Notes: generated from the letters alone by a model not told the origin. DNA of 64,000 nt from Methanococcoides alaskense (GCF_031454185.1 NZ_JAVDQI010000006.1:62001-126000), one strand, 5' to 3'; positions 1 through 8,974 are shown, counted from the first letter of the stretch. Numbers and translations: made by a program.

Positions 1-1
1 T

Positions 2-379
2 ATTGATTATGCAACAGGAGAGATTAAGGAAGGATCTCATTATTTCAAACCATTGAGTAGGACAATAATGCAGTATGTGGAACATCTTGAGCATAAGTTT
101 GATGGTGAGATTGGAGTTCTTGAAAGAAAGCATGTTCATGCTGATGGGGTTGTTTACATTGGGAAAGAAGCTAACAATATTGATGAACAGGAATTAGATG
201 TGAAGAAGGTTCAAGAGTTTATTGATGTAGAAGAGATCAAGAGGAAGATTCTTGGAATACCTCAGAAAGAAGCTGAGAGGCTTGGAGTAGGAAGGAGTAC
301 ATTTCAGGATATTAAGAAGAGGATATTTGAGCATGGTTATTTAATATACAATACCCCTGCAGCAAAAAAGGCTGCTTGA
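2..379 (+). CDS. C-terminal part of a Cas1-like CRISPR integrase (cut by window edge)
   Basis: The frame is open from the left edge, so the TTG at 53 is probably internal. About 125 residues are visible. The tail contains IPQKEAERLGVGRSTFQDIK, which resembles the C-terminal helix of Cas1 proteins from methanogens (pattern SEAxxLGIxxSTLHYxKK). Cas1 is the metal-dependent integrase that inserts spacers into CRISPR arrays together with Cas2. The catalytic Glu/His/Asp residues would lie upstream and cannot be seen. No cas2 follows: the next 57 bases are non-coding and then comes a convergent gene. No CRISPR repeats are visible. The assignment rests only on the C-terminal motif; another DNA-binding protein is possible. 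Confidence 0.5.
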   Translation: MDYATGEIKEGSHYFKPLSRTIMQYVEHLEHKFDGEIGVLERKHVHADGVVYIGKEANNIDEQELDVKKVQEFIDVEEIKRKILGIPQKEAERLGVGRSTFQDIKKRIFEHGYLIYNTPAAKKAA

Positions 380-436
380 AGTTTTGTGACCGAATTTAAT
401 TTTTAAAAATAGAAATGAGAGAAAATTAGTTCCTCT

Positions 437-1216
437 TCAATCAAGGCCCCTTTTGCCGGGAGTTATACTTTCTTCCACTGATTTCCCGTAGGGGCATACC
501 AGGTTGCATATTGTACATTCCATGAATCCCCTTTCTGTTATACGACGTATGTACTTCTCATTTTGAGGAGAAATATCTTTATCAAATTCATGGGAAACTA
601 CACATTTATCGTAAATGACTTTCTTCCCGGGTTCTACTCCTTGGGAAGGGCCGGGAATGATCGCCTGATATGGACAACTTTTAACACACAAAGACTGTTC
701 CTGACAAAGTGGTTGTTCTGCACACAGATCCCGTTCAAAAGGTTCATCGGGCTCAAGTTCTGCATTTGTCAATACTGTTACCCATCTGACTCTTGGCCCG
801 TATTCAGGAGTTATAACCTGAGTATTGTGTCCTATAAATCCCAATCCTGCAAGATATGCGGCTACCTTTTCATGAACTGCATGAGATGGAACCCCTTTGT
901 ATCCCTTTTCATTTAACCAGGAAATCAAACGCCATGCACGGGTTTCGGTTACTTCATAGTACAGATTGTAATAGTCAGCTTCCCCTCCAGAGAAATCCCC
1001 CGTACTTACAGATGATATCGCGGCATTTAGACCTTCATCCCAGAGAACTAAACCCATTACAAATGCAGATTTAGCTTCAGGCATTACTTCAGATGGTCGC
1101 ATCATTCCTCTATCAGTTGGGAAATCAACCTTTTCCAGTTTTTCGATATCTGAAACACCAAAAAGCTGGAAACCTTCTTGGAAAGCCCTTTCTTGAATCT
1201 CTTCTTTTAAGCTCAT
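437..1216 (-). CDS. Epoxyqueuosine reductase-like Fe-S protein (QueG/DUF1730-related)
   Basis: A 259-residue soluble iron-sulfur protein. The start is fixed by AAGGAGGGGAAG just before ATG. The N-terminal region (about 1-165) resembles the cobalamin-binding QueG/reductive-dehalogenase-like fold. The C-terminal part has one four-cysteine cluster set (CAEQPLCQEQSLCVKSCPY, about 165-185) and a second set CTICNLVCPYGKS (about 235-247), the arrangement for two [4Fe-4S] clusters. Family members reduce epoxyqueuosine in bacteria. Archaeal homologues of this subgroup are poorly characterised, so the substrate is unknown. The gene stands alone, convergent with the Cas1-like gene. Confidence 0.7.
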   Translation of the reverse strand: MSLKEEIQERAFQEGFQLFGVSDIEKLEKVDFPTDRGMMRPSEVMPEAKSAFVMGLVLWDEGLNAAISSVSTGDFSGGEADYYNLYYEVTETRAWRLISWLNEKGYKGVPSHAVHEKVAAYLAGLGFIGHNTQVITPEYGPRVRWVTVLTNAELEPDEPFERDLCAEQPLCQEQSLCVKSCPYQAIIPGPSQGVEPGKKVIYDKCVVSHEFDKDISPQNEKYIRRITERGFMECTICNLVCPYGKSVEESITPGKRGLD

Positions 1217-1684
1217 CTTCCCCTCCTTAGCAATAAATTAAATAAATTGCTGAAGTGATATTATTTTTGCTACAATAAATATAGCCATGAAGAAGTATAA
1301 AATGATATGCTTAATTGAGTATTCTTCTTGGGACTAAAGGTTATGAACAAGCATTTGATTTATGTAATTAAACCAAATACTCTATAAATTAAATTAATAA
1401 TTCACTTTTTGAAATGATTTAACTTAAGTTCGCATCAGCAGTAAATTTTGGGAGTTCGGTTTTTTCTACTTACCTATATCCCCTTCTTTTAGTGCGAGGG
1501 ATAGATTCGAACCCTTATATTTTGTTTAGTACGACACCCCATGCCTCACGATTTGGGGTATGTTTTTACCGAATAGATTAAACAGCAGGAATGGTCTTGG
1601 ATTAAATTTAGAACGATCCGAATCAAATTAAGAGAAAAAAGAAACAAGAAGTTCGTATGCGAGATCCGCATACGTGCAATATGA
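1217..1684. other. Non-coding interval with a tRNA 3'-end-like relic and a hairpin
   Basis: No credible gene. Two features stand out. On the minus strand 1492-1513 reads GGGTTCGAATC...CTCGCAC, very like the T-arm and 3' acceptor of the tRNA-Leu at 47.2 kb, but without the rest of a tRNA. At 1536-1541/1554-1559 ACCCCA pairs with TGGGGT and a T run follows on the plus strand, resembling a terminator. The interval carries the upstream region of the Fe-S gene and the 3' end of the arginine operon. Confidence 0.5.
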
Positions 1685-2869
1685 TCAGTTCTTGACTACG
1701 AATTTTCTGTACAGGCGTGCCTGGAATCCGTGATATTTGGCAAACCCTTCTGCATCTTTCTGGTCGATGCTTGTGCCGTCAAAGGATACGAGCTCTTCTG
1801 AGTAAAGGGCATACGGGGATGTTCTTGCAAGAACGAGGACGCTACCTTTGTAGAGCTTCATTGTTACTGTACCTGCGACACGTTCCTGTGTCTTGTCAAT
1901 GAACGCATTGAGGTCATCGTAGAGTGGTTCGTCCACGAGGCCGTAGTATGCAAGCTCAGACCACTGGGCGTCAACTGTTGCCTTGAACTTGAGCTCTGCA
2001 CGGGTAAGCACGAGCTTTTCGAGGTCTTTGTGTGCTGCAAGCAGAACTGTTGCTGCAGGGTGTTCGTAGTTCTCACGTGCCTTGAGTCCAAGGACACGGT
2101 CCTCGATCATGTCGGTACGACCTACGCCGTGTGTTCCTGCAATGACGTTCATTTTCTCGATAAGTTCGACACCGCCGAGCTTCTGGCCATCGAGGGATAT
2201 CGGTACACCGTTCTCGAATCCGATCTCAATGATCTGTGCATTGGGTGCATCTTCCGGAGCTGTTGTCCATTTGTATATCTCTTCAGGAGGGATATATCCC
2301 GGGTCTTCGAGCTTTCCGCCTTCGATGCTTCTGCTCCAGATGTTCTCATCAACGCTCCATGGCTTTGCAGTGGTGACTCCCACAGGTATGCCATGTTCTT
2401 TAGCGTATTCGATCTCCCATTCACGGGTGAGGTTCATCTCTCTCATGGGTGCGATGACATCCATGTCGGTGAGTCTGAACACTGCCTCAAAACGAAGCTG
2501 GTCGTTGCCTTTGCCTGTGCAACCGTGTGCAAGTGCAACTGCGCCTTCCTGTTCAGCGATCTCAACTACCTTCTTGGCGATGAGCGGGCGTGCAATGGAT
2601 GTTCCCATGACATAGCCTTCGTAGTCGCCGTTAGCTCTGATAAGCGGGAAGATATAGTTGTTCACGAACTCTTCGCGAACATCAAGCGTGAAATGCTTGT
2701 CACTGATCTTCTGTGCTTTCTCTTCTGCCTGTGCGACATCTTCCTTTGGCTGTCCCACATCGACTGCCACTGTAATTACTTCATCGTATCCGTATTCTTC
2801 CTTGAGAAGAGGGATACAGATAGATGTGTCCAGTCCTCCGGAGTACGCAAGTGCTACTTTCTTTGACAT
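1685..2869 (-). CDS. argG: Argininosuccinate synthase
   Basis: A 394-residue cytoplasmic enzyme that joins citrulline and aspartate with ATP hydrolysis to give argininosuccinate, the penultimate step of arginine synthesis. The ATP-pyrophosphatase loop AYSGGLDTS is at residues 7-15, and GRTDMIEDRVLGLKAREN, typical of the substrate-binding region, is near 270. The start is MSKKVALAYSGG; the longer frame adds 18 residues that overlap the end of carB and have no family support. It lies 25 bases after carB on the same strand, so it is probably the last gene of a carA-carB-argG operon. Confidence 0.96.
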   Translation of the reverse strand: MSKKVALAYSGGLDTSICIPLLKEEYGYDEVITVAVDVGQPKEDVAQAEEKAQKISDKHFTLDVREEFVNNYIFPLIRANGDYEGYVMGTSIARPLIAKKVVEIAEQEGAVALAHGCTGKGNDQLRFEAVFRLTDMDVIAPMREMNLTREWEIEYAKEHGIPVGVTTAKPWSVDENIWSRSIEGGKLEDPGYIPPEEIYKWTTAPEDAPNAQIIEIGFENGVPISLDGQKLGGVELIEKMNVIAGTHGVGRTDMIEDRVLGLKARENYEHPAATVLLAAHKDLEKLVLTRAELKFKATVDAQWSELAYYGLVDEPLYDDLNAFIDKTQERVAGTVTMKLYKGSVLVLARTSPYALYSEELVSFDGTSIDQKDAEGFAKYHGFQARLYRKFVVKN

Positions 2870-2894
2870 GATATTGTTTCCTTGTAATTGATGA

Positions 2895-5800
2895 TCAGTT
2901 CTTGATCTCTTTGTGATATTCATTGATGGACTTGATGGTTATCTCACCTGTTTTCATGGATGTGATAGCATCAGCGGCTGCTTTTGCTGCCTGTATCGTG
3001 GTGATGTATGGCACCTTGAAGTCCACTGCAGCACGGCGGATATTGAATCCGTCCTTTCGTGACTGGCTTCCTGTTGGAGTGTTCACGATAAGTCCGACCT
3101 CATCCCTGCGCAACATGTCTATGACGTTAGGACTGCCTTCGTGCAACTTCATGACCGCTTCCATGTTGATACCTTTCTCTGCCAGGTAGTTCGCGGTCCC
3201 TTTGGTACCTATGAGCTTAAGGCCAGCATCCTGCATCTTCTTTGCGATATCGACAAATGCTTCCCTGTCTGCTTCTTTTATGGACATGAAAACATATCCG
3301 CTAAGTGGCAACAGGTTATCTGCACTGAGCTGTGCCTTGAAGAACGCACGTCCGAAATCATAGTCTATGCCCATTACCTCTCCGGTACTCTTCATCTCCG
3401 GACCAAGAACAGGATCTGCTCCAGGCAATTTGTCGAATGGCAAGAGTACTTCCTTGACGGAATAGTGCTCGACATGTAACTCGTCCTGCTGTGCATATCC
3501 CATGTCTTCAAGGGAGTGGCCGATGATGACCTGTGCAGCGATCTTGGCAAGTGGAAGTCCCACTGCTTTTGATACGAATGGAATGGTTCGGCTGGAACGA
3601 GGGTTCGCTTCAAGCACGTAGACCTTTCCATTCTGTTCTGCCATCTGAATATTGATAAGTCCTATAACGTTGAGTGATAGTGCTATCTTGCGTGTGTAAT
3701 CACGTACTGTCTGAAGGGTCTCTTCTGACAAATAACGTGGTGGGATGACACAAGCTGAGTCTCCGGAGTGTATGCCGGCTTCTTCGATGTGCTCCATGAT
3801 CGCACCGATGAGCACGTCCTTGCCATCACAGACCGCATCCACATCTATCTCGACCGCACCTTCAAGGAAGTCGTCGATAAGTACGGGCTGTTCAGGGGAT
3901 ACACGTACTGCTTCTCTCATGTAGCGTTCGAGATCATTTTGCTCATAGACGATCTCCATTGCACGTCCGCCGAGTACGTATGATGGCCTGACGAGTACCG
4001 GATATCCAATACGGTTGGCTATCTCGATGGCATCTTCCTGTGAGGTCGCATAGCCGGCTTCAGGTTGTGCAACACCGATTTCGCTCATCATCAGGTTGAA
4101 CTTTTCCCTGTTCTCTGCCATATCGATGTCCTCAGGGGATGTTCCCATGATGATGGTGTCGAGGTCAGTACGGCGTGCGAGTTCCTTCTGGAGGGGTAGT
4201 GCAAGATTGACAGAGGTCTGTCCACCGAATTGCACCAGTACACCATATGGTCTCTCGCGCTCGATTATGTTCATGACATCCTCTAGTGTAAGCGGTTCAA
4301 AGAACAGCTTGTCAGAGGTGTCGTAATCGGTTGAAACGGTCTCAGGGTTGTTGTTCACGATGTGTGCTTCGATCCCATCTTCACGGATAGCTGTCACAGC
4401 ATGGACAGTACAGTAATCGAACTCGATACCCTGTCCGATCCTTATAGGACCTGCACCGAGGATGAGGACCTTCTTCCTGTCGGTTGGTACATCCTCGCAC
4501 ATCGTTTCGTAGCATGAATAATAGTAAGGTGTCTCTGCAGCGAATTCCGCAGCACAGGTATCGACCATCTTGTATGTAGAAATAAGGTCGTTAGCACGGC
4601 GCAGATCGTTGATCTCTTCACGGCTCTTTCCTGTCAGTTCTCCGATGCGTTCATCTGTGAATCCCAGGCGTTTCGCTTCTGTTAAGAGAGCGATGTCAGG
4701 CTCGCCTGCGAAGAGTTTTGCTGCAAGCTTCTGTTCCATCTTGACGATGTTGTCTATCTTCTCGATGAAGAAGACATCAATGCCGCTGAGCTCGGAAACT
4801 TCCTCTATGCTCATTCCGGTATTGAGGGCATGGAAGATAACGAACAGCCTTTCACTTGTAGGGGTCTTCAAAAGGGTGATGACCTCTGCCTGCTCCCATG
4901 TCTTGTTGCCGAACTTCATATCGATATCAAGGGACCTGACCGCCTTCTGAAGGGATTCCTCGATGGTACGTCCGATGGACATTACTTCACCGGTACTCTT
5001 CATAGCGGTGGTGAGTGTCTTGTCAGCGGTGACGAACTTGTCGAATGGCCATCTTGGGATCTTTGTGACAATGTAGTCGATGGTAGGCTCAAAGGATGCA
5101 GGTGTCTTCTTGGTGACATCATTGAGTATCTCGTCAAGTGTCATTCCAATTGCGATCTTCGCTGTGACCCTTGCTATAGGATATCCGGTCGCTTTTGAAG
5201 CAAGAGCGGATGATCTTGAGATACGTGGATTCACTTCTACGATCCTGTATTCGCCATCCTTAGCAGCGAACTGGATGTTACATCCACCTTCAATGTCGAG
5301 AGCACGTATGATCTTTATAGCTGCTGTACGAAGCATCTGGTGTTCGATATCGTTAAGCGTCTGGGAAGGTGTGACTACAATGGACTCACCGGTGTGAACT
5401 CCCATCGGGTCAAGGTTCTCCATGTTACAGATAACGATACAGGTATCGTTGGAGTCACGCATGACCTCGTATTCGAATTCTTTCCATCCAAGAACGCTTT
5501 CCTCTATGAGGACCTGATTGATCCTGCTGCGGCGCAGACCTCTTTCGGTTATCTCGAGAAGCTGTTCTCTTGTGTATGCGATACCGCCGCCGGCACCTCC
5601 AAGGGTGTATGCAGGGCGTATGATAAGGGGTAATCCGAGTTCATCGATGATCTTTTCAGCTTCTTGAAGTGTGGAAATCGCCACACTTCTGGGCACTTTC
5701 TCACCGATAGCTTCCATCTTGTTCTTGAAGAGCTCACGGTCCTCGGTGTTCTTGATAGCATCAAGGGATGTGCCAAGCAGTTCCACATTGAACTTCTCGA

Positions 5801-6122
5801 ACACACCCATCTCAGCAAGCTCACTTGTAAGGTTAAGGCCTGTCTGACCGCCGATACCTGCAATGATGCTGTCAGGTCTTTCCTTCTCGATGATCTTGGC
5901 GATTATCTTTGCTTCAAGCGGCTCGATGTAAACAGCATCTGCCATTTCCGGATCTGTCATGATGGTTGCCGGATTGGAGTTTACAAGGACTACCTTGTAT
6001 CCTTCTTCTCTCAATGACCTGCAAGCCTGAGTTCCGGAGAAATCGAATTCTGCTGCCTGCCCGATCATTATCGGACCGGAGCCTATGAGCAGGATCTTCT
6101 TAATATCGTTTCGTTTTGCCAT
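2895..6122 (-). CDS. carB: Carbamoyl-phosphate synthase large subunit
   Basis: 1075 residues, full length. It makes carbamoyl phosphate from bicarbonate, two ATP and ammonia delivered by CarA, for arginine and pyrimidine synthesis. Two homologous synthetase halves are visible: LLIGSGPIMIGQAAEFDFSG near residue 10 and LILGAGPIRIGQGIEFDY near 555, each followed by an ATP-grasp domain with PRxSRSSALASKATGYP-type motifs (about 300 and 845). The last ~135 residues form the MGS-like allosteric domain (LIGTKGTANYLAEKGI). Its ATG overlaps the carA stop by one base, so translation is coupled. Confidence 0.97.
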   Translation of the reverse strand: MAKRNDIKKILLIGSGPIMIGQAAEFDFSGTQACRSLREEGYKVVLVNSNPATIMTDPEMADAVYIEPLEAKIIAKIIEKERPDSIIAGIGGQTGLNLTSELAEMGVFEKFNVELLGTSLDAIKNTEDRELFKNKMEAIGEKVPRSVAISTLQEAEKIIDELGLPLIIRPAYTLGGAGGGIAYTREQLLEITERGLRRSRINQVLIEESVLGWKEFEYEVMRDSNDTCIVICNMENLDPMGVHTGESIVVTPSQTLNDIEHQMLRTAAIKIIRALDIEGGCNIQFAAKDGEYRIVEVNPRISRSSALASKATGYPIARVTAKIAIGMTLDEILNDVTKKTPASFEPTIDYIVTKIPRWPFDKFVTADKTLTTAMKSTGEVMSIGRTIEESLQKAVRSLDIDMKFGNKTWEQAEVITLLKTPTSERLFVIFHALNTGMSIEEVSELSGIDVFFIEKIDNIVKMEQKLAAKLFAGEPDIALLTEAKRLGFTDERIGELTGKSREEINDLRRANDLISTYKMVDTCAAEFAAETPYYYSCYETMCEDVPTDRKKVLILGAGPIRIGQGIEFDYCTVHAVTAIREDGIEAHIVNNNPETVSTDYDTSDKLFFEPLTLEDVMNIIERERPYGVLVQFGGQTSVNLALPLQKELARRTDLDTIIMGTSPEDIDMAENREKFNLMMSEIGVAQPEAGYATSQEDAIEIANRIGYPVLVRPSYVLGGRAMEIVYEQNDLERYMREAVRVSPEQPVLIDDFLEGAVEIDVDAVCDGKDVLIGAIMEHIEEAGIHSGDSACVIPPRYLSEETLQTVRDYTRKIALSLNVIGLINIQMAEQNGKVYVLEANPRSSRTIPFVSKAVGLPLAKIAAQVIIGHSLEDMGYAQQDELHVEHYSVKEVLLPFDKLPGADPVLGPEMKSTGEVMGIDYDFGRAFFKAQLSADNLLPLSGYVFMSIKEADREAFVDIAKKMQDAGLKLIGTKGTANYLAEKGINMEAVMKLHEGSPNVIDMLRRDEVGLIVNTPTGSQSRKDGFNIRRAAVDFKVPYITTIQAAKAAADAITSMKTGEITIKSINEYHKEIKN

Positions 6123-7219
6123 TATACCCTGCCTCCCATAGCTTTCATTACTTTGCCAAAGAAGATCTTCTCTGTATCTCTTGGGCCAGCATGTGCTTCT
6201 GGATGATACTGAACACTGAATATATCGAGGTCCTTCTGCTCGATACCTTCCACGGTCCTGTCATTGGTGTTGACCTGTGTGACAGTTACATCGGTGTCAT
6301 CGAAGGACTCTCCTTCCACAGCGAATCCGTGATTTTGGGACGTGATATGTACAATTCCTGTCTCGAGGTCCTTGACCGGTTGGTTTGCTCCACGGTGCCC
6401 GAACTTGAGCTTGTATGTGTCAGCTCCAAGTGCCCTTGCAATTATCTGATGACCAAGGCATATTCCTGCAATAGGAACAGTTCCTGCCATTTCTTTTACT
6501 GCGTCTATGGCTGCATTTGCATTCTGTGGGTCACCTGGTCCGTTGGACAGGAATAAAAGATCAGGATCAAATTCCTGAATTACAGAAGCGGGTGTGGTAG
6601 CTGGTACCACTGTAACATCAATACCTCTGTTCAAAAGACTTGTAGAAATGTTCTTCTTCATTCCGAGGTCGATAAGTACTACATTTTTCTTGTCACCGGT
6701 ATTGACCTGACTTTTTATGGTGTAGGGCTCTTTACAGGTAACCCTTGAGATCAGGTCGAGACTGGATATATCCGGCTGCGCTCTTGCCAGCCTTACAGCC
6801 TCTTCACCATCGTCACTGCCATTGATAAGTGCAGCACGCATGGTACCATGCTCTCTAGTACCGATGGTAAGCATACGGGTATCGACACCGGATATTCCGG
6901 GCTTTCCCTCATCTTCCATCAGCTTGTAGATATTACGCATGGATTGGTGGTGACTTGGAGACGGACATGCTTCCCTTACAACAAGGCCCTCGGCCTTTAC
7001 ACCGTCGGACTGGAAGGTCTCATCATTGACCCCATAATTTCCGATAAGAGGGTATGTGAACATCAAGATCTGACCGCTATATGAAGGGTCTGTCAGTGAT
7101 TCCTCATAACCAGTGTACTGAGTAGTGAAAACAAGCTCTCCGCAAACGATACCTTCAGCACCGAAACCGGTACCTTTTAAAAACGTTCCATCTTCTAATC
7201 CTATTACCGCATTCATCAT
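6122..7219 (-). CDS. carA: Carbamoyl-phosphate synthase small (glutaminase) subunit
   Basis: 365 residues. It hydrolyses glutamine and channels ammonia to CarB. The N-terminal CPSase small-chain domain (about 1-140, LEDGTFLKGTGFG at the start) is followed by a class I glutamine amidotransferase domain with nucleophile loop GICLGHQ (about 253-259) and the His/Glu pair in QYHPEAHAGP (about 340). It is the first gene of the carA-carB-argG operon. TTATAAACC about 35 bases upstream of the ATG is a good archaeal TATA box. Two ATG codons stand in tandem at the start. Confidence 0.97.
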   Translation of the reverse strand: MMNAVIGLEDGTFLKGTGFGAEGIVCGELVFTTQYTGYEESLTDPSYSGQILMFTYPLIGNYGVNDETFQSDGVKAEGLVVREACPSPSHHQSMRNIYKLMEDEGKPGISGVDTRMLTIGTREHGTMRAALINGSDDGEEAVRLARAQPDISSLDLISRVTCKEPYTIKSQVNTGDKKNVVLIDLGMKKNISTSLLNRGIDVTVVPATTPASVIQEFDPDLLFLSNGPGDPQNANAAIDAVKEMAGTVPIAGICLGHQIIARALGADTYKLKFGHRGANQPVKDLETGIVHITSQNHGFAVEGESFDDTDVTVTQVNTNDRTVEGIEQKDLDIFSVQYHPEAHAGPRDTEKIFFGKVMKAMGGRV

Positions 7220-7244
7220 CTGAACCTGCGATTAGATATCATGA

Positions 7245-7258
7245 ATGGTTTATAAGGG
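7245..7258 (-). promoter_or_regulatory. TATA box of the carA-carB-argG operon
   Basis: On the minus strand the stretch reads CTTATAAACC, about 30-38 bases before the carA ATG, close to the archaeal TATA consensus. Transcription would start about 25 bases downstream, leaving a very short leader. No operator is recognised. Confidence 0.5.
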
Positions 7259-7481
7259 TTATGATGAATTTGTCTATTTATAGGTGGGTCGTAGGAAATA
7301 TTGGTGTGGGTGCGGGACAGGTGAAATATATATGTGTCTCGATGATCTTCGAGTCGTATCTTTGATCAAGTTAATATATTTTTAAAAAATAGAATGTGAG
7401 AGCGAAACTGCTATATTTCAAGAGTTCAAATTAATTTTGGGGGTAGAGTATACCCACTTCACGAACGGGGGGTGAAATGGA

Positions 7482-7721
7482 ATGACAAGATATATCGATC
7501 AACATAAAATGGGCTCTATGACACCAGAGATGCTTCGCAAAATGCAGAATGAGCCGAGGGATGAATTCGGGGTATTGCACCATGAAATATTTTTTAATAA
7601 GGAAGATGATAAGGTTTGGTGCGTTGTTGATGCGCCAGATAAAGAAGCCGTCAAGAAACACCATTCAAATGCGGGAGTTGAGGTAGAGTGGGTTCACGAG
7701 ATCGAATCAACTTTAGATTGA
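7482..7721 (+). CDS. DUF4242 (SCO4226-type, possibly nickel-binding) small protein
   Basis: 79 residues with a strong ribosome site (GGGGGGTGAAATGGA) before ATG. The DUF4242 hallmarks are visible: MTRYIDQHKMG at the start, DKVWCVVDAPDKEAVKKHH in the middle and VEVEWVHEI near the end. The family has a dimeric ferredoxin-like fold; the Streptomyces member SCO4226 binds nickel. A role in nickel handling would suit a methanogen but is only inference. It is monocistronic and followed at 7743 by a terminator hairpin. Confidence 0.8.
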   Translation: MTRYIDQHKMGSMTPEMLRKMQNEPRDEFGVLHHEIFFNKEDDKVWCVVDAPDKEAVKKHHSNAGVEVEWVHEIESTLD

Positions 7722-7742
7722 ATCTCATTTGAATTGACTTTA

Positions 7743-7790
7743 AGAGGAGCGACACCTTTCCATATTCTCGCTCTTCTCATTTATTTTTCT
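7743..7790 (+). terminator. Hairpin terminator after the DUF4242 gene
   Basis: AGAGGAGCGA (7743-7752) pairs with TCGCTCTTCT (7768-7777), ten pairs including one G-U, and a T-rich tail follows. It lies 22 bases after the stop codon. Confidence 0.6.
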
Positions 7791-8131
7791 CCTGCTGATC
7801 ATTAATCTTTTTTCTTTGTATCAGAGGTTGTAATGGTGTATGATATTCCTGCAGATGAAATTAGGGCTCTGTAGAAACCCTATTCTCAAAAGGATTCATA
7901 TTAATCCTTTTAAAAATTTATCTAAAGGATGATAAAGCAATTTAATTCAAAATAAAGTATTAAATGATTTATTTTGCCTGAAAGTATACATAAAAGTTTC
8001 ATGAAATAAAGTATGTTTATATTTTCCCCTGATAATATGGAAATTGCAGGTTCAGGCCGGATATACCACCAGAAAAACGAGAAGCCAGAACCTTGAGATA
8101 TGCAAATAGGAATATATAAAGAGGTAAAATC
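7791..8131. other. Non-coding interval with two adjacent hairpins
   Basis: No gene seen. TAGGG...CCCTA (about 7862-7882) is followed at once by a perfect nine-base stem AAAAGGATT/AATCCTTTT (7888-7911) and then A/T-rich DNA. They lie about 220 bases before the calcium-repeat protein and could be a leader structure or a decayed element. A TATA-like ATATATAAAG and a GAGGT ribosome site precede the next start. Confidence 0.4.
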
Positions 8132-8431
8132 ATGAAAATAAGAACATTTAGTGCGATTGCTGTGGCATTCATGTTGGTCAGTCTTTTAGCAGTATCTGCC
8201 ATGGCTGTAGGCCAGGAAAGGGGAGCAGGCATGAATTCTTTCATAGACGCAGATGGCGATGGTGTATGTGACAATTTAATAGATGCAGACGGCGACGATG
8301 TATGTGATAACTTCATAGACGAAGATGGTGATGGTATCAATGACAACTCCCTTGGACTTGGACATGGATCTAGAGATGGCAACGGAGACAAGAAGCAGGA
8401 AAGAAGAGGAGACAGGACGTGTATTGAGTAA
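8132..8431 (+). CDS. Small secreted protein with calcium-binding acidic repeats
   Basis: 99 residues. The signal peptide MKIRTFSAIAVAFMLVSLLA ends near AMA at residue 25. Three near-tandem acidic repeats follow (FIDADGDGVCDN, LIDADGDDVCDN, FIDEDGDGINDN; residues 36-72), resembling calcium-coordinating loops of thrombospondin type 3 or dockerin/EF-hand repeats. Two cysteines sit inside the loops. The tail (73-99) is Gly/Lys/Arg-rich. It is probably exported and binds Ca2+ between the repeats; the biological role is unknown. It is monocistronic with its own terminator at 8480. Confidence 0.75.
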   Translation: MKIRTFSAIAVAFMLVSLLAVSAMAVGQERGAGMNSFIDADGDGVCDNLIDADGDDVCDNFIDEDGDGINDNSLGLGHGSRDGNGDKKQERRGDRTCIE

Positions 8432-8479
8432 GGACACAATGAAATAAGTGAAACAAAAAACCGCATCGAACAATTAAAA

Positions 8480-8525
8480 GTAGGGGTCAGTCAATAATCT
8501 GGACCTCTACATAGTCTATTTTTGA
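8480..8525 (+). terminator. Hairpin terminator after the calcium-repeat gene
   Basis: GTAGGGGTC (8480-8488) pairs with GACCTCTAC (8502-8510), nine pairs with one G-U, followed by a T-rich stretch. Confidence 0.55.
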
Positions 8526-8758
8526 TCGAATAAACATAACTAAGTTAATTATGATCCTCGAACTGAACATATTAAGTAATGGATCTGTATAATTCTTTTT
8601 CCTAATTTTAAGTTTGACAAAAAGAGAAAATGTTATATTTAAACGACATCCGGTTAAATATAAGCTAAAAATGAAGATAAACGACAGCTATAGAACCACT
8701 ATTAACTTTAACACTTCTGCATTAGGAATGTAAAAATTAAGTACCTTTCACGATTCAA
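8526..8758. repeat. AT-rich interval with an inverted repeat and a 17-base direct repeat
   Basis: No gene. TTATATTTAA and TTAAATATAA form a ten-base inverted repeat around 8632-8665, a possible operator or processing hairpin. AGGAATGTAAAAATTAA at 8724-8740 is repeated exactly at 9096-9112, so the KTSC gene lies between two direct repeats. Confidence 0.55.
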
Positions 8759-8974
8759 TTATTTTTTGATGCAACTGTTTTTGTACTTATATCTTATCTT
8801 GTTTTTCATAAATCTTCCTTTTGAAGAATCATTCATTAGCCGATTATAAAGCTTAAGAGGAACCCCATGGTAGTGATAAATAGAACTGTTGTTGAACTCT
8901 ACTTCCAATATACAAGTATCTTCATCATATCCTATTGATTTTACCTTTGAGGATTTAACCGATTTTCTTTCCAA
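8759..8974 (-). CDS. KTSC-domain protein
   Basis: 71 residues if started at the TTG preceded by GGAGGAAATATTT; the frame is open upstream to 9007 but the ribosome site and family length favour this start. The family pattern is clear: SSKVKSIGYDEDTCILEVEF, YHYHGVPLKLYNRL and the final SKGRFMKNKI. KTSC is named after a short conserved motif (Lys-Thr-Ser-Cys) and is often fused to lysyl-tRNA synthetase or nuclease domains. Its function is not established. The gene is flanked by 17-base direct repeats. Confidence 0.75.
   Translation of the reverse strand: MERKSVKSSKVKSIGYDEDTCILEVEFNNSSIYHYHGVPLKLYNRLMNDSSKGRFMKNKIRYKYKNSCIKK

Noticed and set aside
2030..2866. 278-residue plus-strand frame opposite argG
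   Set aside because: An antisense shadow of a strongly conserved gene; Cys-rich translation without any domain.
1685..2908. Shared TGATCAGTTCTTGA at the 3' ends of argG and carB as a functional repeat
   Set aside because: Both genes end in Lys-Asn-stop with similar codons; a short coincidence or old local duplication, too short to interpret.
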